DNA of 35,396 bases from Acanthaster planci (GCF_001949145.1 NW_019091375.1:2291443-2326838), one strand, 5' to 3'; shown: positions 1 to 9,928, numbered from the stretch's first letter. The notes: generated from the letters alone by a model not told the origin. Made by a program: numbers and translations.

Positions 1-572
1 TTTCTAACTGCAGTGCTGAACTTTGGGCTGGCGACAGTGACTACAAGCAACAACAAGGGCCAAAACCAGTAAGAACTTCTTTCTGTATTCTCTTCTTCTT
101 TTTTTTAGCTCTACTCGGCTATGACGACTTTGGTGAAGCAGGAGCTACAGTGCTAGACTGTGCCTCAGAACCCGACTTGTCCTTTTCATTATATTTGTGG
201 AAAGCCTTGGATTGGAAATTAGGTTAGCTGGTACTGAATTTGTGAGTTAATTTATAATCATCAGCAGCAATTGCCGGTTTCTTCACTTTAGTGATGTAAT
301 GTTCTTTCATCGCACTATTTTTGAACTCCTCCAAAAGTACAACTTCTGTCAACTCATCAAATTTCTTCTCAATACCATCGGTCAAAACAATTTCCTTCTG
401 TCTAGCAAATTCTACAAAGGTCTGGCCGTGTGATCTAATCCTTTTTCTGCAAAATTTCTGCCCATAGGCTTCAGGAACCAATTCATAAGCAGTCAAAAAA
501 GCTGCTTTAACAGTAGCATATTCACTATACTGTTCCCCCGAAAGTGTGGCGTAGACTTTTTAGCCTTACCTA
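1..572 (-). pseudogene. Gmr1-like Ty3/gypsy gag fragment
   Basis: Minus-strand remnant of a retrotransposon capsid gene. The frame at 224-540 contains AYELVPEAYGQKF, QTFVEFARQKE, VVLLEEFKN and AADDYKLTHK, the spaced motifs of the SCAN-like capsid domain in gag proteins of fish and invertebrate Gmr1-like elements. Upstream (to about 572) the match continues after a one-base frame break. Downstream, toward base 1, a degenerate zinc knuckle (CSHC then HC) lies at about 12-45. Matrix is missing, and pol would lie left of the window. It points away from the Gmr1-like pol piece at 1640-2520, so the two are not one simple insertion. Family assignment is from motif recall, not a database search. Confidence 0.7.
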
Positions 573-575
573 CAA

Positions 576-1100
576 ATGCGCTTTACAAAAACAAAGGCCA
601 GTATTTCTCAGGCCAATCAAGCTTTTTGGCAGTTTTTTTCAATAGACAGGAAATACATGTCTGCGTTGTTAAAATACGCGAGTCGCAGGTTAACCTACAA
701 AACTGAGAAACACGACCAAATTAGAAGGCTGGCAGACTCTAAATTAAACATGATCGAGGAATACGCCTCTAACGCCATTAAGACAGTGACGTGTCTCAAG
801 AAGAATATGTATGAATATTGTCCAAACTTAGGCACTTTAATGAAATGAAAGAAGGTTTGGTCAAAGGCCAGAACAAAATTGCAAGAAGGCAAATTACAGA
901 GCAAAGAAGAATTTGACCGCCAAGTGCAAGAGATAGCGTAGGCCATAGCTTCAGATTTAACCAAAAACTCTTATGAAAAACCTTTGCAAATAACTTTAAC
1001 AGCGAACAAGTCTACCAAGTATTCGACAGAACATGAACCACCTCCGCCTTACAAACAAGTAAAACCCACCGCCCCTCCTCTTAAAAAAATCTTCATTTGA
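576..1100 (+). pseudogene. decayed ORF with PPPPY motif, unidentified
   Basis: One frame runs from ATG 576 to TGA 1098-1100 with only two internal stops (846-848 and 939-941). It would encode about 174 residues. The first 120 are rich in Lys, Glu, Gln and Ala and look helical. The C-terminal part is polar and contains EPPPPYK at 1035-1055, followed by APPL. PPxY is the WW-domain-binding late motif of many capsid proteins and also occurs in cellular adaptors. I do not recognise the family. Two stops in an otherwise long frame suggest a decayed gene, possibly from a virus-like or transposable element. Chance is less likely but not excluded. Confidence 0.4.
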
Positions 1101-1120
1101 AAGCTTTATTTCAAAAACAA

Positions 1121-1213
1121 ATGGGAACCAACTTTAGTCACTTAGCGATCGTAGTCAATAAAGACAACTGGTTTTCTGCCGAGTTTCCGAATTTGACCTC
1201 GGCTTATAAATAA
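1121..1213 (+). CDS. short ORF with N-terminal Met-Gly
   Basis: A 30-codon frame starts MGTNFSHL, a plausible N-myristoylation sequence (Gly2, Ser6), 20 bases after the stop of the PPPPY frame. It ends at TAA 1211-1213. It may be the start of a longer gene cut by a stop, or chance. Its only support is its position between other decayed frames in the same block. No family is recognised. Confidence 0.2.
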   Translation: MGTNFSHLAIVVNKDNWFSAEFPNLTSAYK

Positions 1214-1248
1214 CCGAGAGTTATGTTCTACCAAGCGCCTGCCTTGCT

Positions 1249-1353
1249 CTACTCGCTTAGGGTTTTATTCTTGGTGACTGTCTGAACTTGAGGTTTGACC
1301 GGACTCGGTGGTGGAACCGGTGGTAATTGCTCCTTTGTTGCCTCTGTTTCCAT
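1249..1353 (-). CDS. short proline-rich ORF
   Basis: Minus-strand frame of 34 codons from ATG 1353-1351 to TAG 1251-1249, starting METEATKEQL and continuing PPVPPPSPVK. It begins 7 bases after the TAA (1362-1360) that closes the minus-strand frame upstream. Such close packing is common in compact viral or polinton-like genomes. Too short to identify and could be chance. Confidence 0.2.
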   Translation of the reverse strand: METEATKEQLPPVPPPSPVKPQVQTVTKNKTLSE

Positions 1354-1359
1354 CGTCTT

Positions 1360-1645
1360 TTACAATAGACGTATTTTTATTAAATTAATAGCCAAGTGTT
1401 TTGTTGTAATTAATGGTGCAACTGGTGGCGGCAAATAGGCACCGTATTTATAAAAAAAATGCGGGGCAAACGAGCCATAGTCTGAGTGATAATAGGATCG
1501 TCATTAAAGTTTTTGTTCAAGTCATCTTCTGATTTTAATTCGACGTTGAACCCTAAGGCCTACGGGTTTAGCAATGCCTAAAAGACGAGCGTATAGACTT
1601 AATATCGAATTGCCCAAAGTTTTGACGATTTCTTTTTCCGAATCA
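1360..1645 (-). pseudogene. decayed minus-strand frame, unidentified
   Basis: Reading the minus strand from about 1645, a coherent frame holds KEIVKTLGNSILSLYARLLG. After a one-base break near 1560 it continues with FNVELKSEDDLNKNFNDDP and ITQTMARLPRIFF. A second break falls in the eight-base homopolymer at 1452-1459, after which YGAYLPPPVAP follows, ending at TAA 1362-1360. The amphipathic opening and YGAYLPPP look like real protein, but I recognise no family. It converges on the plus-strand frame at 576-1100, as in a small element with genes on both strands. The upstream part is probably cut by the Gmr1-like insertion at about 1640. Confidence 0.35.
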
Positions 1646-2520
1646 AAGTCCGTACAGGTTAAAGCAAAATTCAGTGGGTCCTACTGTGTAAAAAAGAAAC
1701 TCAACGATGCCAATTATGTTATCAGTACCCCAGATCAAGGAAAAAGCCAGAGTGTCTGTCATGTGAACATGACAAGAAATATTATGAGCGGGATAATTCT
1801 GGCCAACCCATGGGAATGAGTTTCTGGCTGTCCAGCTTTCAAATTCAGAAATTTTTTGCCAACTGAGACAAAAATCCTGAGCATTCGAGCGATGACCTTT
1901 TGATAGATTTGTCAGGCTTGTTTCAACTGTACAACAAGTTTGTTCTGATAAACTTGGCCACACATCAATGACGGTTTGTGATGTTGATGTGGGAAATACA
2001 AGACCTATAAAGCAGACACCGTATTGACTTAACCCAGACAAATTATCCAAGGCTCGAGAAGAAATTAAGTTCATGTTGGAGCATGGCATTATAGAACCTA
2101 GTCAGAGCTCATGGAGTTCTCCCATTGTCATGGTAACAAAGCCCGATGGTACTCTAAGGTTTTGCATAGATTATCAAAAGGTCAATGCAGTAAGAATGAT
2201 TCATATCCTATTCCTAGGTTGGAAGACTGCATCGATAGAGTGGAAAATTCTGCATTTTTTTAGTAAAATAGACTTGTTAAAAGGCTATTGGCAAGTGCCC
2301 TTGACTAACAGAGCCAAAGAAATTCTGCATTCGTGACACCAGATGGTGTGTAGCAATGCCTTTTGGGATAAAAACGCCCTAGCTACATTTTAGAGAATGA
2401 TGAGTCAAATTATTGATGGGCTAAAAATTTGTGTTGTCTACGTTGACGATATTTTGGTGCAAGTGTATTTAAGAAATTTACCCAATGAGGGAAATCTGAG
2501 GAAGAATTGTAGACTGCAAA
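1640..2520 (+). mobile_element. Gmr1-like Ty3/gypsy: integrase end then reverse transcriptase
   Basis: At 1646-1780 the frame reads KFSGSYCVKKKLNDANYVIS then TPDQGKSQSVCHVNM, the GPY/F-type C-terminal module of integrase. About 130 codons further on, reverse transcriptase follows: EEIKFMLEHGIIEPSQSSWS, KPDGTLRFCIDYQKVNAV, FSKIDLLKGYWQVPLT (motif A Asp) and ICVVYVDDILV (catalytic YVDD) near 2430-2455. Integrase before RT is the Ty1/copia-like order of Gmr1-like elements, reversed from ordinary gypsy. Several frameshifts and stops separate the pieces. The element ends in an A/C-rich tract at 2520. RNase H, most of integrase and any LTR are absent. Non-functional. Confidence 0.8.
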
Positions 2521-2600
2521 ATAAAAAAAAAAACAAAAACAAAAACAAAAAAAAAACAAAAAACAAAAAAAAGCGAAATACACACACGCACCCTTACACG
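2521..2600. repeat. A/C-rich low-complexity tract
   Basis: Repeated AAAAAC-type hexamers at 2521-2572, then a short CA-rich run. It abuts the truncated Gmr1-like RT. The lysine/asparagine-rich tail of the overlapping open frame comes from this tract and is not protein-coding evidence. Confidence 0.85.
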
Positions 2601-2838
2601 GCTATACTTTTTGGGGGTATTTCCTTTGTTTTCGTGTACAAAACTTCCACACAACATGCAAACAAATTCAAATCACTCTGATTTAAACCAAATTCACTTT
2701 CCTGGGTTGAAATTTCGACCGTATGTCCCTTATATATAAAACTTCAATTTGCGGCACATTTTTACCCATCAAAAATTTCCCCATTTTGAGTTATTTCCAA
2801 ATATCAGTTTCGTGGAATTTTTGTGGGGTGCCATTTTG

Positions 2839-2901
2839 GTACACCACAAGGTAAAAACTGGCCTTGTGGGGTACTTCCCCTTGTTCCGGTACTCCACAAG
2901 G
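2839..2901. repeat. cluster of GTACxCCACAAGG inverted and direct arms
   Basis: GTACACCACAAGG at 2839-2851 faces its near-perfect reverse complement CCTTGTGGGGTAC at 2862-2874 (12 of 13), with a 10-base loop. A third arm, GTACTCCACAAGG, lies at 2889-2901 in the first orientation. The segment just before (2821-2840) also contains TTGTGGGGTG. A hairpin-forming repeat; no function assigned. Confidence 0.7.
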
Positions 2902-2919
2902 CCCCATGTATAAGCGCGC

Positions 2920-3150
2920 ACACACACATGTACACACCGCAAGAGAGATTTTGGCAGGCAATTTTACCTTACGCAAGCTATGAGAAGTCTTTGACTTCTT
3001 GACTTATGCACCATTTTAATCTGTGGTGGCGAGTTGTCTGTGGAGCGACACTTGTAAGAGAAGCTCGTCCATACCAAGTGAAGTGCAGAGCTGAATTTTG
3101 TTCCGGAAGTGACAGTTTGTGAACTTAATCCAGTTCCAATTTGTGGTTAT
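2920..3150 (+). repeat. dispersed ~230-bp repeat, copy 1
   Basis: Begins in a CA-rich run and shares with 32965-33190 blocks such as GAGAAGTCTTTGACTT, TTGACTT.TGCACCATTT, GTCTGTGGAGC, ACACTTGTAAGA and AATCCAGTTCCA in the same order and orientation. By eye the two are about 80% identical. Similarity stops near 3145 at TTTGTGG. No Pol III boxes, terminal repeats or target duplication were found, so the class is unknown. Confidence 0.75.
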
Positions 3151-4139
3151 ATGTGTGTTTAGGGAATGGGCGTAATCATACAAGTCACCTGTACGTCTAA
3201 GTTTGGTGGAGTGGAGTACGGCCGCCACCATGAATTTTGTTTTACATCACATTAAGGTTACGTGAAATGTATTTTATGGCCAAGAAAATAAGGAAAACCG
3301 GTCTGTAGAAGCAAGGTTTAAGGAATAATCGGTCGATGTTATCCCCTTTGCTAATGAGAGGGGGGGTCCAAGGATTATTCCAAAAAGATGCCGTGAATTA
3401 TTATTATTATTTTTGTTTTACAAGGACCGGATGAGATATGTTATCAGCATTGACAGGGCCACTGTTGCACACTCTTTTCTTACCGTTTGATTTAATACAG
3501 CGGGACGAGCGGTCTGTTTGCTGATGTACTTGAATACTTTTTTGTGACCAGCATGGAGAAATTATTCATTTGATGTCGCTTTTGATACACTGGTATAGAT
3601 ACCAGCGTTTGTGCAGATGAGAATTTCCTAGAAAGTGTGTGTGAAATTTGCTTAATTTTCAGTGTACAATCCTTAACTAGGTAGTCATCACTGGTCTCAT
3701 GCAAGGTCACGAAAGTGGGTGTGTAACACTTGTCAACACGTAACTCGCCCGTGGGCCCATTAGGCTGGTGTCTTCCAGAGAGCAGGAGTTTTAAAACTCC
3801 ACATCCGGAGCTTGGCGACGCAAGGGTTCGTTTGTGTATATTTGTGGTTTGTGCTTCTAGTTCACTAAATGATTTAACTCATTGTTTAATGTATGCCAGT
3901 GATATTATGCCCTCCCACCTGTCTTTTTCCTCCTTTGTATTGGGGAAAACAAAGCATATTTTCTGGGCCTTTTTCCGCACTTCATCAGTCACCTTTTCTG
4001 GTTCTTTCATATTTTTTGTTGCAACTGATGGCAAATCCAGTGTATGATCGGAGTAGGCAGATTACAAATAGTTTTTTTTTCTGGTGTGGGACTCCATGCA
4101 TAACCGATATTTCTTAATTTTGTTCCTCAAGGAGTTCCA
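3151..4139. other. no recognisable gene
   Basis: Holds an inverted repeat GGAATAATC (3322-3330) / GGATTATTCC (3372-3381) and one open minus-strand frame at 3492-3710 that I do not recognise. It lies downstream of the Penelope-like RT, where a GIY-YIG endonuclease would be expected, but I could not see its motifs, so it is either lost or too decayed. Confidence 0.5.
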
Positions 4140-5350
4140 TTAGGATTTGAATGTTCTCGGCACCTAGTAGCGACAAACTTCGTCCATACTAGGTCACCCT
4201 TGTTATTCTTATGTTTTTATATGCAATGAAGGGTTTGGTTGGGAAGAGCGCACTGAAATATTCATTAAGGTCGATTAACTCCCATATGTTTTTTAGGAGG
4301 ACCTGTTTTGATGCTGAATGTAGCACTTGTGGGTAGTAGGGTAAGACAAAGACAAGCGGAGTCTCGTTTGCTTCTTTTTAGCCCGTCTGCTCAAGTTCTT
4401 GTGAGTTTCGCCTTTCTGAGGGAGAAGGGTCATGTCTTGGTGGGAGTATCCGCCTTTTATGAGTTTGTCTCTGAAGAATTCAACCTTCTCCTCAAAATGT
4501 ATAGAGTCTGTGCAGATACGCTCATATCTCGCAACTTCTTCCTTAATTAATCCGCTAAATACTGACTTAGGGTGGGTTNGAATCTCGAGCAAGATACTGA
4601 AATATATCCGTTTTGTTGGGAGCTACCGGAGTGTCCAGTCTCACCTCTGTTCTAAATCGTTCGCCTTTGTATATGACAAGATCGAGGAAAGTCACTAAAT
4701 AGTGCAAAATCTCTGACGTGACCTTAAGCGTAGGGTGAATTTGATTTAGGGCATTAGCGAGTTCACCGGCTTTGTCTTCCCTACCGTTGAATATTATAAG
4801 GACATCGTCTCTGTAATTCATATAGGCCACAATTGAATGATTGCGAGGAAGAGAGACTTTATTTCTCATACTTGTACAGGGTTATATCGCATATTTTGGG
4901 ACTGCACTCGCTTCCAATTGTCACGCCAATTTTCTTTCTAAAAAACGTGCCATTGAGTTCCAATATGTTCTGATGCATGATAAGTTCTAACAGACAGCGT
5001 TCGTGTGCTCTGATTGGTTTAAGTAAGGCGTACAGTTTGCTGTCGGCTTCTTCAAGGGCATCGCCAACTGATATTATTGCTTTTTCTTGTGGGCAGTTCG
5101 TATACATGGAAACAATATCCAACGCGATAAGAAGGCTATCTTGCTTCACTGTCACTTGGTTCAGTTTATTAAGCACATGCGCAGCTAGAATTGCGTGTAT
5201 TATGTGCTTTGTTGTTTGACATTTGGAAGCAAGAAGTAGTGCATATATTTTATATTGATTGAGTTGGACCTCCGCAACATATAGCCAAGATCCTTTTACA
5301 ATTTGTGGTAGAATTGACGGTAATGATAAAGCGTCAGTCCAGAATACCAC
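4140..5350 (-). mobile_element. Penelope-like element, reverse transcriptase remnant
   Basis: Three consecutive minus-strand frames carry Penelope-type RT motifs in order. At 4859-5350: LIALDIVSMYTNCPQEKAI (catalytic Asp) and GVTIGSECSP. At 4567-4869: YMNYRDDVLIIF, with the catalytic DD kept but Arg in the preceding position, then TFLDLVIYKGERF. At 4293-4592: HPKSVFSGLIKEE and KVEFFRDKLIKGGYS. A further frame at about 4180-4290 reads NIWELIDLN and LFPTKPFIAYK, the linker after RT. Frame changes fall near 4860, at the ambiguous base N (4579), and near 4300. The 5' part of the ORF and the GIY-YIG endonuclease are not visible. Inactive copy. Confidence 0.8.
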
Positions 5351-6603
5351 AACACTTTTGCTTTTGAATGTGGAAATTTAATAGCATGGTAATAGAGATG
5401 ACAACAAAGTAGCCTTTAAATGGCTTGTAAAAAATCAGATTTGATTCGGAAACAGTCGCATGATTACAAGGACAAGATAAAAACAAGTTTTGCGTTGTGA
5501 CAAAAGCATGATAAAGCTGGATACTGAAATAATAATACCAGATTGGATTTCAACTTGCATAAATTTATTCCAAGCAGTATTATATTTGGGTTCCTTGATA
5601 AAAGCCTGGGTCGCAAATCGGCCAGCTGCAATGTTGCAAAAGTGCTATCAAGATTTGATTCAAATTGAATTTTCTTCAAAAACAAACAACTTGTCCATGC
5701 ACTTTAGTTTGCACAAAATCGCAAGTCCAAACCTAATTTAAAGCCGGAGCATGTATGTTATCAGTAACATTTATTGAGCAGGGGAGCCTTTACGGGTAAA
5801 GGCGAGACCCCAAGAATATATAGTCCTATTCCCTTCTTAAACAAACATAACTGTCCCTTACGTTGGGTCAGATAACAACTGTGATCAGAACATAAAGTCT
5901 GATGTCTTATTTAAGGGCTGTAATGGGTGTATTGCTATTATGTTTTTTTTTTTCCGGGAAGTGTTCAAACTTGCGCAAAAAGTAGCAACAAACATTCAAA
6001 ACCTACCAAAATGAAGATAGATCAGATGCCATCTATTGTAAACTGCCTGAATATTGAGGGTTTATTATTTACAATCAAGGGAGGATGGGAACCTAATTGA
6101 ATGCACGCCTTTGATTGAAACCAAGATTTTGACGATTTTGGTAAAGCAACACTAAATACTGCGTTTTTTTATTTCCGTTATTTGCTAGTTTCTTAAGTGA
6201 CGCATGGGTAATTACAAACCTACAGAATAAATGTGAAATCGGGTTTGAATTTATACGAACTACCGTGTAATGGGTATTGTGTTTTGTCCATACAATAGAC
6301 CCATCATACCGTTCGTTTTCTTTTTCCATTTTTCTTTTTTTTTGATTTGAAATGGGTCATTTCAATGTTCAATACATTTAGCGCAATTGGGGCCTCAAGT
6401 CTCAGTTAAACATTTGATATCAATATCTTGATGGCTGAGTAATGATATTCAGAGTAGCCTGTGAAAAAACACAATGATATCGACCGGAATTTGTATTGTG
6501 AACATGTAATTTTGATTTTTCGGTCGTGAGAAAATCGTACAGACATAACTAATCTCAAAACGCCTTTTATAAATGTCCTATGTCTGATACACCTTTTAAA
6601 ATC
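5351..6603. other. non-coding flank 3' of the UGT gene
   Basis: No supported gene. It holds a perfect inverted repeat, GCCTTTAC (5786-5793) / GTAAAGGC (5796-5803), with a two-base spacer. Minus-strand AATAAA hexamers occur at about 6061-6066 and near 6168. Either could serve as the poly(A) signal of the UGT gene, whose stop is at 6604, but neither has further support. Confidence 0.45.
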
Positions 6604-6892
6604 TTATTCCTTTTTATATTTGCCATCTTTGCCTTTGTCAAAGAGGCACTTCCAACCAAAACGGCATCCAGACACGCTGACCCCAAAAATTGCAACCACA
6701 ACCACACCAATGAGGAGGTAAACATCTAAAAGATACCTCTGAACCACGTTCAGCTCCATAACGGCGGGTCGCAGGTGCTCGCCGCCGAGCCTGGTTACGT
6801 GTAGGATCCAGCGAACCATGTTGTCTATCGGGTTCTCGGTGCCCTGCAGGTCGCGCATGATCTTCGAGATGCGTTGTGCATTCTCTCGGAAT
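6604..6892 (-). CDS. UGT-like last exon: C-terminal domain end, membrane anchor, cytosolic tail
   Basis: Last coding exon of a UDP-glucuronosyltransferase-like gene, ending at TAA 6606-6604. It starts after a good acceptor (AG at 6894-6893, pyrimidine-rich upstream), and its first base completes the Arg codon split at the donor of the exon at 7217. It encodes FRENAQRISKIMRDL, IDNMVRWILHVTRLGGEHLR and then PA, the conserved UGT pattern before the anchor. A hydrophobic segment (YLLIGVVVVAIFGVSV) and a short basic tail follow. The tail ends KYKKE, fitting the KxKxx ER-retention signal. Family members are type I ER membrane proteins with a luminal catalytic domain. The open frame extends upstream to 6984, but that part is intronic. 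Confidence 0.9.
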
Positions 6893-7216
6893 CTGGAGAT
6901 ATTTGCACAAAGTAAATATGTAAACAACCACCCATACTGGAGGCTTAGTATTGTCTGTTTTCTACCCAATGAGTTGTTACTCATCAGACCTCCATAAATT
7001 CTCTAACAAAACAGACTGTAGCAATATTAATCTGTGCTTGCTGGAATAAAGAACGCATATACGGTATCATTTAGCGTTCACAATGTAATTTGTGGCATTC
7101 TAAGGTCCATAGAGAGAGTTGATTTTCGAACGATTTGGCAAATTTTACTGTCATTATTGGACGTTGAATCGGTTAGTCAGTGATTTCTGTCCCTTTATAT
7201 TGACATCATTTCTTAC

Positions 7217-7436
7217 CTTGGTTCTTCCATGACTCTACGGATAGTTCCACTCAAAGTCTCCTGTGTAAGGGTTGTTATGTCCAGCCTCAGGCCAGCTCCT
7301 TGAGCTTCGATACGGTTGATGTTTTCCCCTTGATCCAAGAGGAAAGGCATCCCCACAATCGGCAGTCCGTTCCACAATGCCTCATTTTTACTGAACGCAC
7401 CGCAGTGGGTTAAAAGCATTCTGACGTTAACGTGTT
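7217..7436 (-). CDS. UGT-like exon with signature motif
   Basis: A 220-bp exon, the usual length of this exon in animal UGTs. Acceptor AG at 7438-7437 follows a C/T-rich stretch. Donor GTAAGA begins at 7216. It opens with HVNVRMLLTHCGAFSKNEAL and continues NGLPIVGMPFLLDQGENINR, the second half of the UGT signature: HCG, Glu-Ala, and the DQ pair that contacts the donor sugar. It then encodes ITTLTQETLSGTIRRVMEEP. Phase 1 at the start and phase 2 at the end match both neighbouring exons. No stop or frameshift. The open frame running up to 7572 is intron sequence upstream of the acceptor. Confidence 0.92.
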
Positions 7437-9224
7437 CTGTTGAGGTGAAGATATGAGCTGGCCTCAATTTCATCTGGCATGGGTTTGCCCCAAACCGTGA
7501 AAAGGCCCTGCGTATACTCCTTCGTCGATACTGGGTCCTGCCTGGATCGTAGGGAATCGTGTATATCTGCACTTTGCCCCAAGCACATGTGACTGAACAA
7601 TGAACTTGCCAGTCTAGCTATTTCGTGGCATACACAAGCGTTTATCCACTACGAACACAGGGCGGGAGTTCCCCTCGTTTTCACTGTTTCCTTCTCAATC
7701 TACATTTGGAATTCGAATCTTGGCATGAATAGAAAGAAGCCCTTTCTGGCTTGTTATAGTTGAGCTCTGAGGGCAAATGGCACTGCGTTCGATTTAGATG
7801 CCTCCACTGAACTGATAAAATCAGAGAAAAACATGTTCTCCTTAGAAGGTCTTTTTAAAACGTTGCTATATGCCTGTTGAAACTGCAGCTACCAGTCCCT
7901 CTAAAATAGGAACAGGGCCAGTAAGTCTCTGTGACACCATTGTAATGTGTAAGTTTGTAATGTGTAAGTTAAGCCAAAATTTGTCAAAGTGGGTATAACT
8001 ATAAGCTAACGGAAGCAACACTTTTTTCCTGAAAACAGTGGAAAGGCAAAGTTCCTGCAAATAGCATCCCGAGGAGAGTTAGTAGCGTCAGTGGTGAAGG
8101 TACAGGCGTAATTTCAACTCATTTAATGTAGTGGGTGCCAACGGATAAAACTGTAACCTAATCGTCAGTCGTCCCTACGTGAGACAGGGCCCATCGTCGA
8201 AAAACGAGTGTACGCAGAGACCATGTTTGGTCAAAGTAAAATAATCAGGGCAAGATCAGTATCCAACGTGTCCATTTCCCTGCACTGGTATTGGGTTTAC
8301 AGTCAAAATGAAAATAAATAAATAAAACAGGAAAAATAATGATGTTCAAAACATCCGTCCAACTGAATGAAATCTCTGCATGCAGATCACGCCAATCAAA
8401 AGACAATGACACACACAAAATCCTTATCTTCAGTTCATGCATGCAAGCTGACACGGTGGCTAGTTTACAATATTCTGTTCATCCATCTTGGACGATCAAT
8501 TGTCTATATCTGAACTATTGGGTGTCTGGCCACTTCTCAAAAATGAAATGTATGTAAGGTATTTTCGAAAAGCTAAAGCTTCTAATGCATAGTAAATAAA
8601 GGAGAAAAAGGCATGTGTATCAGTGTCATTGATATACATGAATATCGCTGTCATCCATTGTCATCAATTTTCAGACAGATGTAGCCTTCGGTGAAGACAT
8701 AATACAAGAACTGTATGCACAACATGCGCCAGAATTCCTCTGAGCAAGAGCACCTTAAGCAACTCGTTTTCCGAGTCTTACATCCATTTAGGTAACTATC
8801 GTGGCTTCACAAATCATGGAATAAGATGGTAGGGAACGATGCCGACACAATCCGAATCCGAAGTGGTCTGCCATGACATGATAAGACAAATCCCAGTAAT
8901 TTCCCACGTTTACAACTGTTGCAAAATATGACACAACAATGGCTTCATCTTTTGTCACAAAAAGTGTCCCATTTGCCAGAAAAGCTTGAACTGTTCGTTT
9001 TAATACGATAACGTAAAACTCTCAGGTTTCCCACTGCACCAGGGTTTAAGACACAGTCTGCACATACTGTTGATCTGCAGCCAAGAGACCCTAATTCTGC
9101 AAGGTTACGACGGTTTAAGGAGTGTCGTTCCTTAAAGCGTTTTTTTTCTTCTATAACGATGAGTACCCTTCCGTTCGTTTGAGAACTACACATAGCTTAA
9201 GTCAGAAAACTTTGTAACCATTTA
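7437..9224. other. UGT intron, no recognisable element
   Basis: First part of the 7.4-kb intron between the UGT exons at 7436 and 14810. Short open frames are present (7866-8060, 8245-8454, 8945-9193), but none has recognisable motifs, splice context or similarity to another part of the window. Confidence 0.5.
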
Positions 9225-9733
9225 CTCAAATTCACGGCATTCACTTTGTTGCTGAAGTGTAACTCTCCCAAAATGCAATGGTATTAGTTTACACTTAGAT
9301 GGGTTCAATAACTGTTTCTTTCCTATAAACTGCTGACAATAAGCAGGTCATTCATATACAAGTACACAAAAAGGTAGTTCGGGCGGGACTTGGCTGATTA
9401 ATATTTGAAATGTCTAAGAGGCATTTCTAAGACCGCAGGGCATTCTAAACGGCGCAGTTATGGCCGTCTTTGAAATATCACTAGGCTCTACTGCAATCTG
9501 GTAATGTGCTTTAACAACATAAATTTTTGAAAATACCGTTTTTCCACTCAATGATACGGTGAAATCGTGAATATGTGGGATTTGGTACTGATTGGAAATG
9601 GTATGACTAATAAGAGCAAGGTTATCGTTGCAAGGGCGCCAATCTTTTTTTTTCGGCACCATATGAAATGGTGAAGCCCAACTACTTTGTGATGCCCGGT
9701 ATATGCCTGGTTTGAGCATGTGATCAAATTCTT
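9225..9733 (-). mobile_element. CsRn1-like gypsy, reverse transcriptase part
   Basis: Minus-strand RT: EFDHMLKPGIYRASQSSWAS, PFHMVPKKKDWRPCNDNLAL, QYQIPHIHDFTVSLSGKTVF, then SKIYVVKAHYQI and MPCGLRNA. Motif A should contain Asp (FSKLDLVRAYHQ in relatives) but reads FSKIYVVKAHYQ, so the catalytic Asp is Tyr. Past a stop at about 9413, eroded traces continue (LPFCVLVYE, then NPSKCK) to about 9230, with the YxDD box lost. The RT follows protease and linker on the same strand (9921-10440), interrupted only by a nested MITE. RNase H and integrase are absent. Confidence 0.8.
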
Positions 9734-9928
9734 TATACCCAGCAAGAAATGAGACCAAGGGGTACCCCCCCCCACATGTCCAATCCCTCTACACATTCCA
9801 GGCTTTTGCTACTTAACCCATCCCCCAAGATGTCTGAAAGGATTTCCCCAGATTCCTGCGAGACAATGACCAACACAAAGCAGGGGGAGGGTCTCTCCGT
9901 CTCATACCTTGCTGCATATGAAATTCTT
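9726..9928 (+). mobile_element. MITE copy 1 nested in gypsy, with target duplication
   Basis: A 187-bp insertion (9734-9920) flanked by the direct 8-mer AAATTCTT at 9726-9733 and 9921-9928. The ends are imperfect inverted repeats: TATACCCAGCAAG with ATGAGAC on the left, and the complement of CATATGCAGCAAG with ATGAGAC on the right. Gypsy coding similarity stops on one side (linker, minus strand) and resumes on the other (EFDHML), so the element landed inside the gypsy pol. It matches 19756-19944 in opposite orientation over its full length, including ACCAACACAAAG and AAGATGTCTGAAAGGA. An 8-9 bp duplication suggests a hAT-, P-, Merlin- or Mutator-type family. No transposase. Confidence 0.85.

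Noticed and set aside
1643-2089. 148-residue minus-strand frame
   Set aside because: Shadow of the plus-strand integrase-end/RT sequence, which has clear family motifs.
2540-2681. Lys/Asn-rich C-terminal extension of the Gmr1-like RT
   Set aside because: Encoded by a simple A/C repeat after RT similarity has ended.
3492-3710. Host exon or Penelope-like endonuclease on the minus strand
   Set aside because: No GIY-YIG motif, no splice-site support and no recognised domain.
6893-6984. Upstream extension of the last UGT exon
   Set aside because: UGT similarity starts exactly at the acceptor at 6893 and the phase fits the previous exon; upstream residues match nothing.
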